A stretch of 42,251 nt of DNA from Falsiroseomonas selenitidurans. GTDB taxonomy: Bacteria > Pseudomonadota > Alphaproteobacteria > Acetobacterales > Acetobacteraceae. Numbering within the stretch: the first letter of the stretch is position 1; each line of letters begins with the position of its first letter. A model generated the notes under the pieces. That model saw only the letters and a list, made by a program, of their open reading frames with translations, ran no database searches and was not told the origin of the DNA. This document shows, in pieces, positions 12,558 through 19,403 of this stretch. Where the stretch lies: contig NZ_JAAVNE010000046.1 in the NCBI RefSeq assembly GCF_012103215.1, positions 1-42,251 on the forward strand, read 5' to 3'. A program made the translations under genes and the position numbers.

Positions 12558-12953
12558 TCACGGGGTCAGGGCTTCAATGGCCATGCGGCTGATGCGCTGC
12601 CGGGCCTCGAAGCACCGCTCGGCGCGGCGCGCTTCGGCCTGAATCATCAGCGCCAGGGCCGCGCCCTGGACCGCATCGCGCCAGCGTGGATCGGGCACCC
12701 CGGCCTCAATCCGCGCCAGCAGGCGCGGGGCCAGAATCTCCGCGGCCACGCCCAACTCCGCCTCGCTGCTGCAGTAGTTCCGCGCAACAGCCAGGGCGGC
12801 CAGGTCGGCCGCCAGGCGCAGCGCAGTCCAGCCAAAGGCCGGAACGTCGCCCAAGCTGCCATAGGCCTGCGGGGGTGCCGGCTGGGCGCGTGGCGCGCCT
12901 GCCAGGGCAAGGCCCGCCAGGGCGGCCAAGGCCAGGGTGCGGGGCAGGTTCAT
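12558..12953 (-). CDS. Exported protein with Sec signal peptide (131 aa)
   Basis: ATG at 12953 follows GGAGGGAG. Residues 1-23 (MNLPRTLALAALAGLALAGA, cut near PRAQ) form a clear Sec signal peptide, so the mature protein is probably periplasmic. The mature part is helical and contains two Cys residues (NYCSSEAELG and AERCFEARQR) that could form a disulfide. No family is recognised. It is nine bp upstream of the membrane protein gene and probably works with it at the envelope. Confidence 0.65.
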   Translation of the reverse strand: MNLPRTLALAALAGLALAGAPRAQPAPPQAYGSLGDVPAFGWTALRLAADLAALAVARNYCSSEAELGVAAEILAPRLLARIEAGVPDPRWRDAVQGAALALMIQAEARRAERCFEARQRISRMAIEALTP

Positions 12954-13063
12954 CTCATCTCCCTCCGTTGCGAGGGCGGCACCATAGCGCGTCGTCACCA
13001 TGCCGGGGACGAAACCATGCGCCGTTATCTCGCACATGCGAAATCCATTTCGGAGCGTCATGG

Positions 13064-13729
13064 ATGAACCGCCGTGGGCTTTTCGCCACCATCCTTGCGG
13101 GGCTGGCGCGGCCGGCCTCGCCGGCGCCGGCACCGGATGCGGAGCTGCGCGCGCTGGTCGAGCAGATCCGCCACGCCACCACGGTGACGGTGGATGGCGC
13201 GCTGTACCCGCGCAGCTTCGACCAGCACGCCCGGCTGAACCGGGCGCAGCTGCGTCGCGTCCGGGGCGTCATCGCCGCCGATGTGGCAGAGGCCAGCGCC
13301 TGGCGCGCGGGTCAGAACCCGCCGGCGATGCCGGACCTGCCGATCCTCAGCGCCGATTGCAGCGAGGCCGGCACGTCCGTGCCGAACCTGGCGCGGAACC
13401 GCCGCTCGGCCTCCCTGAGCAGCGAGGCCCATTCGTCGGAGCCTTCCTGCTGCCTGCCCAGCGCCATCACCAGCCCCAGCAGCTCCGCCAGCGCGGCGAT
13501 CTCCGCGCGCAGCGCGGATGCGGTCTCGTCATCCATCCCTTCCTCCATGGTCGGTCTCGGCAACCCCATGGTGGAGGCATCGGGGGCGGGTCCGCAACGA
13601 CCGGCCCCCGATGCCGGCCTCTGCCCCATCCGCAGGCTGCGCCCGCTGGCGCAGATGCGCGGCGCCGTGATGGCGTCCGGGGCGTGCGGCCATGAGCCCC
13701 AGCCTGCCTGCCCGGAGGTCGCCCCATGA
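13064..13729 (+). CDS. Tat-signal exported protein; 3' half doubtful
   Basis: ATG at 13064 opens with a twin-arginine signal (MNRRGLFATILAGLARP). Residues about 20-85 look like a real protein (ELRALVEQIRHATTVTVDGA, then LNRAQLRRVRGVIAADVAEA). From about residue 86 the frame runs antisense to the gene at 13312-13536 and becomes Ser-rich, as shadow frames do. Third codon positions of both strands coincide, so GC3 cannot separate them. The frame nevertheless ends in an ATGA overlap with the next gene. Either it reads through after loss of its own stop or the two genes truly overlap. Confidence 0.45.
   Translation: MNRRGLFATILAGLARPASPAPAPDAELRALVEQIRHATTVTVDGALYPRSFDQHARLNRAQLRRVRGVIAADVAEASAWRAGQNPPAMPDLPILSADCSEAGTSVPNLARNRRSASLSSEAHSSEPSCCLPSAITSPSSSASAAISARSADAVSSSIPSSMVGLGNPMVEASGAGPQRPAPDAGLCPIRRLRPLAQMRGAVMASGACGHEPQPACPEVAP
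13312..13536 (-). CDS. Small helical hypothetical protein (74 aa)
   Basis: ATG at 13536 follows GGAGGAAGG. The product is a normal-looking acidic helical protein (MDDETASALRAEIAALAELL, then WASLLREAERRFRARFG) similar in style to small phage proteins of unknown role. It lies wholly antisense to the second half of the plus-strand ORF 13064-13729; of the two, this frame has the more natural composition. An in-frame ATG at 13548 is an alternative start. Confidence 0.55.
   Translation of the reverse strand: MDDETASALRAEIAALAELLGLVMALGRQQEGSDEWASLLREAERRFRARFGTDVPASLQSALRIGRSGIAGGF
13576..13615. terminator. 12-bp hairpin between opposing genes
   Basis: GGCATCGGGGGC (13576-13587) pairs perfectly with 13604-13615 across a 16-base loop. 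No T-run follows on either strand. It lies upstream of the minus-strand gene at 13536 and before the rightward operon that begins at 13726. A structured spacer is easier to explain if the plus-strand ORF through here is not translated. Confidence 0.4.
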
Positions 13730-14229
13730 AGTCCGACAGCCTCGCGGATTACGAAAGGGCGGCCCAGAAGACCGCCTTCCACCTGCTGGTGGAACGGGTC
13801 GGCGGCTATGACCTGGCGGCGATGATCGCCGGGCGCGCCGCCTCAGTCCTGCACGGCTACGGCAATCTGCACCACGCCAGCTTCGCCCCCGTGGATGTGG
13901 TGGTGCGGCTGGAACGCGCCTTCGTCGCCATGGGCGGCCGGCCGCTGGTCTCCGCCCTCATGGCGCGCCAGGTGGGCTACCAGCAGATCCCGGTGGAGGT
14001 CGGCAGCGGGGAGCTGGGCCGCGCCGCCGCCGCGCTGCTGCGGGAAGCGGCGGAGCTGGCGGCGGCGCATCTGGAAGCCATGGAAGACGGGGCGCTGACG
14101 GATGCGGAGCGCGCGACGCTGGCGGAGCATCTGGACAGCCTGATGGATGCCGCCACGCGCTGCCGCGGCATCCTCGGCGGACCGCCGCTGCCGATCGCCG
14201 CCAAGGGGGCGCGCCCATGCGCCGCCTGA
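13726..14229 (+). CDS. Phage CII-like regulatory protein (167 aa)
   Basis: ATG at 13726 follows GGAGGT. The order of features resembles the Phage_CII family of P2-like regulators: a first helix (AAQKTAFHLLVERVGGYDLA), a basic HTH-like part with HHASF, an acidic RLERAFVAMGGRPLVSALMA segment, a PVEVGSG turn, and a long C-terminal helix (GALTDAERATLAEHLDSLMD). Such proteins control early transcription or copy choice in temperate phages. It leads the rightward primase-helicase operon, which supports a regulatory job. The match is by pattern only, and a generic regulator is the alternative. Confidence 0.55.
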   Translation: MKSDSLADYERAAQKTAFHLLVERVGGYDLAAMIAGRAASVLHGYGNLHHASFAPVDVVVRLERAFVAMGGRPLVSALMARQVGYQQIPVEVGSGELGRAAAALLREAAELAAAHLEAMEDGALTDAERATLAEHLDSLMDAATRCRGILGGPPLPIAAKGARPCAA

Positions 14230-14546
14230 TGCTGCTGGCGCTGGTCGCCAGTCTGCCCGCCGCCGCGCACCAGGCGCCCTCCGGCTGGGACTATGACCAG
14301 GATTGCTGCCACACGCGGGACTGCGCGCCGGTGCCGGATGGCGCGGTGGCGGAGGTTGCGGGCGGCTACCGGGTGCGGGTGATGCCGGGCAGTCACCCGA
14401 TGCTGCCGCCCGGCGCGCCGCCCGTGGATGCCTTCGTGCCGCATGGCGACCGGCGCATCCGCGTCTCCGGCGACGAGGATCGGCATGCCTGCCTGAGCCG
14501 GGGCGGCGCCGTGCTGTGTGTCTATGTGCCGCCGGGCGGGGTGTAG
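14217..14546 (+). CDS. Secreted Cys-rich hypothetical protein (109 aa)
   Basis: The first 18 residues (MRRLMLLALVASLPAAAH) form a signal peptide. The mature protein has a characteristic Cys pattern (DYDQDCCHTRDCAPVP, then HACLSRGGAVLCVYVPPGG), which would form disulfides in the periplasm. I know this type as a widespread unnamed family in alphaproteobacteria and their phages; its function is not known. The start overlaps the end of the CII-like gene by 13 bp. It is the last gene before a non-coding stretch with an RNA-like fold and a terminator. Confidence 0.7.
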   Translation: MRRLMLLALVASLPAAAHQAPSGWDYDQDCCHTRDCAPVPDGAVAEVAGGYRVRVMPGSHPMLPPGAPPVDAFVPHGDRRIRVSGDEDRHACLSRGGAVLCVYVPPGGV

Positions 14547-14601
14547 GCCCGTGGCGCGCAACCAGATGCGCCCGTCCGCGCGGATCTCCCGCCGGGGCGC
14601 A

Positions 14602-14757
14602 GGGGCGGCCGGTGCCGCACCGGCGGTGAGCCTTCGGGCAATGACCCACGCCGGCCGCCCCACCCCTCCCCATGGCCGCCTGGGGGTACACGGCGGTGGA
14701 CGTTTCCTCCCTGAAACTGGCCCGGCGGGGCTTCGTGCCTCGCCGGGCCGCCTTTTT
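14602..14757 (+). ncRNA. Candidate structured RNA ending in a terminator
   Basis: No gene is supported between 14547 and 14774. The stretch has an 11-bp stem (14602-14612 with 14651-14661) enclosing two smaller hairpins, CACC-GGC-GGTG and GCC-TTCG-GGC. A GTTTC/GAAAC hairpin follows at 14702-14717, and then a canonical terminator. The layered pairing and UUCG loop suggest a structured RNA: either a small RNA with its own terminator or the leader controlling the downstream primase genes. I recognise no known riboswitch consensus. GC-rich DNA folds easily, so confidence is limited. Confidence 0.35.
14719..14757 (+). terminator. Intrinsic terminator with T-run
   Basis: A 13-bp stem (14719-14731 with 14737-14749, one G-T pair) closes a TTCGT loop and is followed by GCCTTTTT. 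This is the best rho-independent terminator in the window. It lies between the secreted Cys-rich gene and the gene at 14775, so it either ends the first part of the rightward operon or acts as an attenuator or antitermination target for the replication genes. Confidence 0.8.
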
Positions 14758-14774
14758 GGGTGGAGGTGCGTCCG

Positions 14775-15020
14775 ATGATCGGGGCGGAGGAGCACCTGGC
14801 GCCAGGGGCGGGCGGCGTGATGTCCGCGCCGGTGCTGACCGAGCCCGCCCGCGGCGATGCGCAGTATGCGCTGAACCTTCTGGATGTCGGCCTGGCCGAT
14901 CTGGCGGATCATATCCTGTCCTTCCGGCAGGAAGCCGCGCTGCAGCCGGCGCGGGCGCTGCTGCGCGCCGGTGATGCCGCGGGCTGCGCGGCGCGGCTGC
15001 GGGAGATGCTGGGCGCATGA
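14775..15020 (+). CDS. Hypothetical helical protein (81 aa)
   Basis: ATG at 14775 is preceded by GGAGGTG at good spacing; the in-frame GTG at 14760 lacks this. The protein is helical (YALNLLDVGLADLADHILSF, then ARALLRAGDAAGCAARLREM) with no membrane span. Function is unknown. It starts the gene cluster leading to the primase, and its stop overlaps the next ATG by 4 bp. Confidence 0.6.
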   Translation: MIGAEEHLAPGAGGVMSAPVLTEPARGDAQYALNLLDVGLADLADHILSFRQEAALQPARALLRAGDAAGCAARLREMLGA

Positions 15021-15265
15021 CGCCATCGCCGCGCGAACCGGCCGAGGCGCTGCGTCTGCCCGCCGTCTCCGCGGAACGGCTGGATGCCGTGCTGCGCGCT
15101 GCCGGCACCAACCTGCTGCCGGCGCTGGCGGTGCTGATCTGCGCCCTCGGCTTCCTGATCGCCCGCGCCACGGCGCCGAAGGCGCGCAAGGCGGTTCTGG
15201 CCGGGGTGCAGATCGGGCTGGTGCGGTCCATCGGCCTGCATGGCAGGGCGGAGGGGCAGGGTTGA
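15017..15265 (+). CDS. Single-span membrane protein (82 aa)
   Basis: ATG at 15017 overlaps the previous stop by 4 bp. The protein has a soluble N-terminal helix (LPAVSAERLDAVLRAAGTN), one hydrophobic span at about 34-50 (LLPALAVLICALGFLIA), and a basic C-terminal tail (RATAPKARKAV). It was probably placed for coordinated expression with the primase, whose TTG start overlaps its stop. No family is recognised. Confidence 0.6.
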   Translation: MTPSPREPAEALRLPAVSAERLDAVLRAAGTNLLPALAVLICALGFLIARATAPKARKAVLAGVQIGLVRSIGLHGRAEGQG

Positions 15266-16287
15266 CCGGCCGCCTGCCCGAATCCGTCCTGGCGGAGATC
15301 CGCGCGCGGCTGCCGCTGGAAGCGGTGGTCGGACGGCGGGTGCAGCTGAAGCGCCGCGGGCTGCGCTATTCCGGCCTCTGCCCCTTCCATGGCGAGCGGA
15401 CGCCGAGTTTCGAGGTCCGCGCGGACCGCTTCACCTTCCATTGCTACGGCTGCGGCGCGCATGGCGATGTCTTTGCGTTCGTGATGCAGACCGAAGGCTG
15501 CGACTTCCGGGAAGCGGTGGCGCGCTGCGCCGAGGAAGCCGGCATGAAGCTGGACCTGGCGCCCGGGGAACGGCGCGAGGCGCTGCCGCCGCCGCCGCCC
15601 CCGCCGCCGCCCGTCGATCGCAGCGCGGATATCCGGCGCGCGGCGGAGTTGTGGCGCGCGGCGCGGCCGATCCGCCTCGGCCAGCCCGCGCAACTCTATC
15701 TGGCCGGGCGCCGCCTGTGGCCGCTGCCCAGCGGCGCCGCCGCCGTGCTGCGGGAGACGGATCTCGAGCACCGGGAGACCGGGCGGGCGATCCATCCCGT
15801 GATGCTGGCGAAGGTGCAGGCGGCGGATGGTGCGCTGTGCGCCGTGCACCGCACCTATCTGGCGCCGGCGCCCGGCGGCGGCTTCGGGAAGCTGGGCGGC
15901 GTGGATAGCGCGAAGCGGGTCTTCGGGCCGCTGCCGCGCGGCGCCGCCATCCGGCTGGGCCCGGATGCCCCGGCGATGGGCGTGGCGGAGGGCATCGAGA
16001 CCAGCCTGGCCGGCGCCGCGCTGTTCGGCCGGCCGGTGTGGAGCGCGATCTCCGCCGGCGGCATCGAAGGGTTCGAGCCGCCGGAGGCCTGCACGGATCT
16101 GCTGGTGCTGGCGGATCGCGACAAGCCGCGGCGCAAGCCGTGGCGGCCGGAGGGCCAGGGGCTGCATTCGGCGCGCGTACTGCAGGGCCGGATGGTGGAA
16201 GCCGGCCTCGCCGCCACCATCCGCGTCCCGGTGCCGCCGGCGGAGGATTACGCGGACGTGCTGATGATGCGGGGGAGGGCGGCGTGA
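15262..16287 (+). CDS. DNA primase: CHC2 zinc finger plus TOPRIM (341 aa)
   Basis: I start at TTG 15262, which has GGAGGGG upstream and overlaps the previous stop. The CHC2 zinc ribbon is clear (Cys40, His43, Cys61, Cys64, within GLCPFHGERTPSFEV and FHCYGCGAHGDVFAFV). After a polyproline hinge (109-117) comes the phage-type TOPRIM: Glu243 in VAEGIETSLAGAALF and the DxD at 285-287 (LADRD). This domain pair primes DNA synthesis on unwound template. The helicase gene lies 165 bp downstream and the iteron array just beyond, forming a replication module. Longer upstream frames lack a ribosome site. Confidence 0.9.
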   Translation: MTGRLPESVLAEIRARLPLEAVVGRRVQLKRRGLRYSGLCPFHGERTPSFEVRADRFTFHCYGCGAHGDVFAFVMQTEGCDFREAVARCAEEAGMKLDLAPGERREALPPPPPPPPPVDRSADIRRAAELWRAARPIRLGQPAQLYLAGRRLWPLPSGAAAVLRETDLEHRETGRAIHPVMLAKVQAADGALCAVHRTYLAPAPGGGFGKLGGVDSAKRVFGPLPRGAAIRLGPDAPAMGVAEGIETSLAGAALFGRPVWSAISAGGIEGFEPPEACTDLLVLADRDKPRRKPWRPEGQGLHSARVLQGRMVEAGLAATIRVPVPPAEDYADVLMMRGRAA

Positions 16288-16451
16288 TGCAGATTATTCT
16301 GGCTGTGTCGATGTTGGGCGCTATCGGCGCGCTGGCCGTCTTGCTGCGGGCTTCGCGCCAGCTCGACGGGTTCATCGTCGTGGTGATGGTCGTCGGCGTC
16401 CTGACCATGCTGCTGATCGTAGTGGACGAAGTGCGGAAGCTGGTCGCCTGA
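16287..16451 (+). CDS. 54-aa two-span membrane protein
   Basis: The ATG overlaps the primase stop (TGATG). Nearly the whole product is hydrophobic: one span MQIILAVSMLGAIGALAVLL, a short basic loop (RASRQLDG), and a second span FIVVVMVVGVLTMLLIVV with a charged tail (DEVRKLVA). A membrane protein between primase and helicase is unusual. It might anchor replication to the membrane or be an unrelated insertion; neither is shown. Confidence 0.6.
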   Translation: MQIILAVSMLGAIGALAVLLRASRQLDGFIVVVMVVGVLTMLLIVVDEVRKLVA

Positions 16452-16452
16452 C

Positions 16453-18396
16453 ATGACCGCCCGCGTCATCCGCCCCGCCTTCGGCGGCGCCACTGCCCCG
16501 CGCCCGCCGGAGGATGACATTCCCTTCGATCGCGAAGTCACCGGCCCGGCTCCCGCGCCCCCCGACGACGATGATCGCCCCGGTGGCGGTGGCGGCGGCG
16601 GCGGCCCGCCCGGTGCCGGCGGCGCCGAGGATGGCGCGCATTTTGGCCCCGTGGTGCCGATCGGCGTCACCACCCGCAAGGGCGCCACGGCCTATGCGCT
16701 GCTGGATGCCAACGGCCTGCAGGTGGTGCATTCGGCGCGGGACCTGTACCAGCGCGCCGTCATCAAGTCGCTGTTCGGCGGCCAGTCCGCCACTGAATTC
16801 CTGATCGGCCATTGGCCGCTGCCACCACGCGGCAAGCGGGCCTCGCCCACCGATTACGATGCGGAGCTGGTGGGCGACGCGCTGATGTCCGCCTGTTCCG
16901 CGGCCGGCCATGCCGGCGCGGTGGAGCTGCGCCTGGATGGCGTCTGGCCGCATGGCAAGGGCGTGCTGTTCCATGCGGGGACGGAAGTGCTGCTGCCGGG
17001 CCCCGAAGGGCGGTGGGATGAAGCCCGGCGCCCCGGCTTCCGCGATGGCCGCGCCATCTACGTCTTCGCGCCGGAGCGGCGGGAGCCGCCGGCCGCCGAG
17101 CCCGCCCTGCGCGCGGAGGTCGCGGACCTGGAAGAGGCCTTCCGCATGTGGGCCTTCGCCTCGCCAGTCGGGCCCCAGGTGCTGGTCGGGCTGGTCTGCT
17201 GCGGGCTGCTGGGGGCCGCGATTCCGTGGCGGCCGCACGTGTTCCTGCGCGGGGTGAAGGATGCCGGCAAATCCACGCTGGCGCGCCTGGTCGCCGCCGC
17301 CTGCGGTGCCGGGGAGCCCTCCACGGACATCACCGCCGCCGGCCTGAAGCGGCAATTCGATGGTCGCTCCGGACTCATCCCGCTGGATGAGCGGGAGGCC
17401 GATGCCCGCGGCGTGAAGCAGATCGTCGAGATCATGCGCGGCAGCTCCGACGGGGAAGGCAGCAAGTCCGCGCAGACCGCGCTGGATGGCGGGGTGCAGG
17501 TGTTCCGCGTGGCGGGCTCCTTCCTCCTCGCCGCCATCACGCTGCCGTCGATGACGGATGCCGATGCCAGCCGCATCACCCTGCTGCATCTGCGCCGGCC
17601 GGAGGCGCGGCAGCGCGCCGATCTGGACGCGGCCATGCAGCTGGCCCGCGACCTGCACCCGAAGCTGCTGGCCCGCGCGCTGGGCGGCCATGGGCGGTGG
17701 CGGGAGAACTGGCAGGTGGCGCGCCAGGTGGCGCAGGGGATGGAGGGCACCTCGCGCTCCGCGGACCAGATCGGCGCGCTGGTCGCCGGCTGGTGGACCC
17801 TGGCGCGGGACGGGGTGATGGCGCCGGACAAGGCGCGGGAGGTGATGGCGCCCTATGAGGAATTCCTCACCACGCGCAGCGCGGCGGAGTTCACGGACAC
17901 CGGATTCCTGGTGCTGCAGCACCTGCTCGGCTCGCGCATCGCAGTGTTCCGCCGCAGCTCGGACCAGCTGACGGTGCAGAGCGCCATCATCGCCAGCCTG
18001 CGGGCGCAGGTGCCGTTGATGAGCGACCGCCTGCATGGGGAGGCGCGCGACATGGCGCAGGATCAGGCACGGGCCTGGGACCGGCGCCTGGGGTCGGTGG
18101 GGCTGCGGGCGGTGTTCGACCCGCATGGCTCCATGAAAGGGTGGCCCTTCCCCGGGGCGCGCACGGCGGGGCTGCTGATCGGCCAGGCGCACAGCGCCAT
18201 GCGGGCGGTGTTCCACGGATCGCCCTGGCCCGATGAAGCCTGGCGCGGCCCCCTCCTCGACCTCCCCGGCGCGCAGCTCAGCAGGGGGCCGGTGAGCTTC
18301 GCCCATGGCGGGCAGAGCCGGGCCGTCTTCGTGCCGCTGGTGCATCTGGGCATCGATGACGCCGACCTGGTGGGGGTCGATCCCGTGGACCCGTAA
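16453..18396 (+). CDS. Phage replicative helicase/ATPase (647 aa)
   Basis: The Walker A motif is RGVKDAGKSTLARLV with Gly267, Gly272, Lys273 and Ser274, and a Walker B-like GLIPLDEREAD lies at about 307-316. The layout matches DUF927/D5-like phage helicases that pair with a TOPRIM primase. The N-terminal 60 residues are a low-complexity Asp/Pro/Gly linker. It starts two bases after the preceding stop. Its TAA stop codon lies inside the first GTAACC hexamer of the array downstream, so helicase gene and candidate origin are physically joined. It may load at or unwind that element. Confidence 0.8.
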   Translation: MTARVIRPAFGGATAPRPPEDDIPFDREVTGPAPAPPDDDDRPGGGGGGGGPPGAGGAEDGAHFGPVVPIGVTTRKGATAYALLDANGLQVVHSARDLYQRAVIKSLFGGQSATEFLIGHWPLPPRGKRASPTDYDAELVGDALMSACSAAGHAGAVELRLDGVWPHGKGVLFHAGTEVLLPGPEGRWDEARRPGFRDGRAIYVFAPERREPPAAEPALRAEVADLEEAFRMWAFASPVGPQVLVGLVCCGLLGAAIPWRPHVFLRGVKDAGKSTLARLVAAACGAGEPSTDITAAGLKRQFDGRSGLIPLDEREADARGVKQIVEIMRGSSDGEGSKSAQTALDGGVQVFRVAGSFLLAAITLPSMTDADASRITLLHLRRPEARQRADLDAAMQLARDLHPKLLARALGGHGRWRENWQVARQVAQGMEGTSRSADQIGALVAGWWTLARDGVMAPDKAREVMAPYEEFLTTRSAAEFTDTGFLVLQHLLGSRIAVFRRSSDQLTVQSAIIASLRAQVPLMSDRLHGEARDMAQDQARAWDRRLGSVGLRAVFDPHGSMKGWPFPGARTAGLLIGQAHSAMRAVFHGSPWPDEAWRGPLLDLPGAQLSRGPVSFAHGGQSRAVFVPLVHLGIDDADLVGVDPVDP

Positions 18397-18622
18397 CCGC
18401 GTAACCGCCCGCGTAACCGCGTCTGTAACCGCCAAGGCTTTGAAAAGGCTCGCTTGGTTACAGGTTACGGCATTTCGCGCGCGCGCGTGTGGGTGAGTGG
18501 GTCGGCCCCTATTGGGCGTTTTCTCATGAGAAGGGTCACAGACCCCGTAACTTGTAACCTACCTAATCTTATCAAGGGGATAGAGGTTACAGAGGCGGTT
18601 ACGGGGCTGGTTACGCGGTTAC
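18393..18622. repeat. Mirror-symmetric array of 12 GTAACC hexamers; candidate origin
   Basis: GTAACC starts at 18393, 18401, 18413, 18425; GGTTAC at 18456, 18463; GTAACT at 18547 and GTAACC at 18554; GGTTAC at 18585, 18597, 18609, 18617. Each left copy has a right partner exactly mirrored about 18507.5. The outer 40 bp of the two arms match at about 35 positions and the inner 15 bp at 14. The core holds an alternating CG/TG run (18476-18491), the palindrome TTCTCATGAGAA (18521-18532) and an AT-rich patch (18560-18584). Iterons plus AT-rich DNA next to a primase-helicase pair fit a replication origin; a multi-site operator is the alternative. No gene is supported in 18397-18633. Confidence 0.75.
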
Positions 18623-18633
18623 AGGAGGGCGGG

Positions 18634-19179
18634 ATGGCGGCGAAGCGAAGCATGGTGGGGGTCATCCAGGCGGGCGGCGCCTATGTGACCCCGGATGCGG
18701 TGGCGGCCCAGGCCATGTGTCGGGCCATCGATGCGGGTGCGCGGCCGCGGGCGCCGGAGAAGCGCAGCCTCGGCCATGTCATCCACGATCTGCACGAGGC
18801 CGGGCGGCTGCGCGACGAACAGCTGCGGGCGGCGGAGGACATCGAAGCCTATGCGGCGGGCTGGGTGCTGCCCCTCGGCGCCGGGCGGCTGCATGACCGG
18901 GTGGATGGCGGCGGCGGTGCGGCCGCTATGGAGCCGCCATCGGTCCGGCTCCGCGCCGTGCGCTATCGCAGCTGGGCCGGCTGGGCAGAGGCGCAGCCGG
19001 TGCGCGGTGACCTCCGGCTGCTGCAGGTGACGCTGGATGTCTGCCTGCGCGGCTGGACTCCGTGGCACCTCCGGCAGGTCTACCGCATCAGCGATGTCCG
19101 CGCGCTGCGCCTGATCCAGGCCAGCCTGCTGGAATACGCGGTTCGCGCGGGCTGGGTGGACGCCGCACGCGCCGCTTGA
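18634..19179 (+). CDS. Hypothetical DNA-binding-like protein (181 aa)
   Basis: ATG at 18634 follows AGGAGGG, which itself directly follows the last hexamer of the array; the in-frame extension up to 18454 would read through the array and is not supported. The C-terminal half has regularly spaced helices with a turn (LLQVTLDVCLRGWTPWHLRQ, then ISDVRALRLIQASLLEYAVR) consistent with a helix-turn-helix. It ends just before a strong hairpin. It could be the array's binding protein or a late-gene regulator placed before the terminase, but no family is recognised. Confidence 0.6.
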   Translation: MAAKRSMVGVIQAGGAYVTPDAVAAQAMCRAIDAGARPRAPEKRSLGHVIHDLHEAGRLRDEQLRAAEDIEAYAAGWVLPLGAGRLHDRVDGGGGAAAMEPPSVRLRAVRYRSWAGWAEAQPVRGDLRLLQVTLDVCLRGWTPWHLRQVYRISDVRALRLIQASLLEYAVRAGWVDAARAA

Positions 19180-19224
19180 CGCGCCGTGGGGTGAGGCGGT
19201 ATCCGTTCGGCATGATGGAGTCGC

Positions 19225-19255
19225 GCGCCCGGCCGGGGAAACCCGAGCCGGGCGC
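19225..19255 (+). terminator. 13-bp hairpin with GAAA tetraloop
   Basis: The stem GCGCCCGGC plus CGGG closes a GAAA loop and returns with CCCG, one bulged A and GCCGGGCGC. It is followed by TTCCATTTCC, a weak T-rich tail. It sits 45 bp after the 181-aa gene and before the terminase genes, so it probably separates the replication and packaging transcripts. Confidence 0.65.
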
Positions 19256-19318
19256 TTCCATTTCCAGCCCTCCGCCCCGCCCAGGCCCATGGGTCCCTCT
19301 GGCCGCCGCGCAAATACG

Positions 19319-19403
19319 GTGACCGAAGGCGTCCGAATTCGCTAGTTGAGGGGTCACGAAATTGGGTTACGGGTCATGACCGCCGTGACGGGTGACGGTG
19401 ACG
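19319..19403 (+). promoter_or_regulatory. Candidate cos/terminase-binding cluster
   Basis: GTGAC elements crowd around the start of the terminase small subunit: 19319-19323, inverted at 19353-19357, and three close copies of GTGACG at 19385, 19392 and 19398. A lone GGTTAC lies at 19365-19370 and a palindrome GGTCATGACC at 19372-19381 covers the start codon. In lambda-like phages cos lies just upstream of the small terminase gene. The cut site itself is not visible. Apart from this cluster and the hairpin, 19180-19375 shows nothing else. Confidence 0.35.

Noticed and set aside
15589..15615. CCG repeat as a microsatellite of interest
   Set aside because: It encodes the polyproline hinge between the zinc finger and TOPRIM parts of the primase, a common linker in high-GC genomes.
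13843..16167. A 774-aa minus-strand open frame
   Set aside because: It overlaps the CII-like gene, the secreted Cys-rich gene and the primase with its zinc finger; it is a mirror frame of GC-rich codons.
18393..18622. CRISPR array
   Set aside because: The repeats are only six bases, inverted in two halves and with short fixed spacing; no cas genes are nearby.
18454..18633. N-terminal extension of the 181-aa protein through the hexamer array
   Set aside because: It would translate the iterons as repeated Val-Thr and lacks a ribosome site, whereas ATG 18634 has AGGAGGG.
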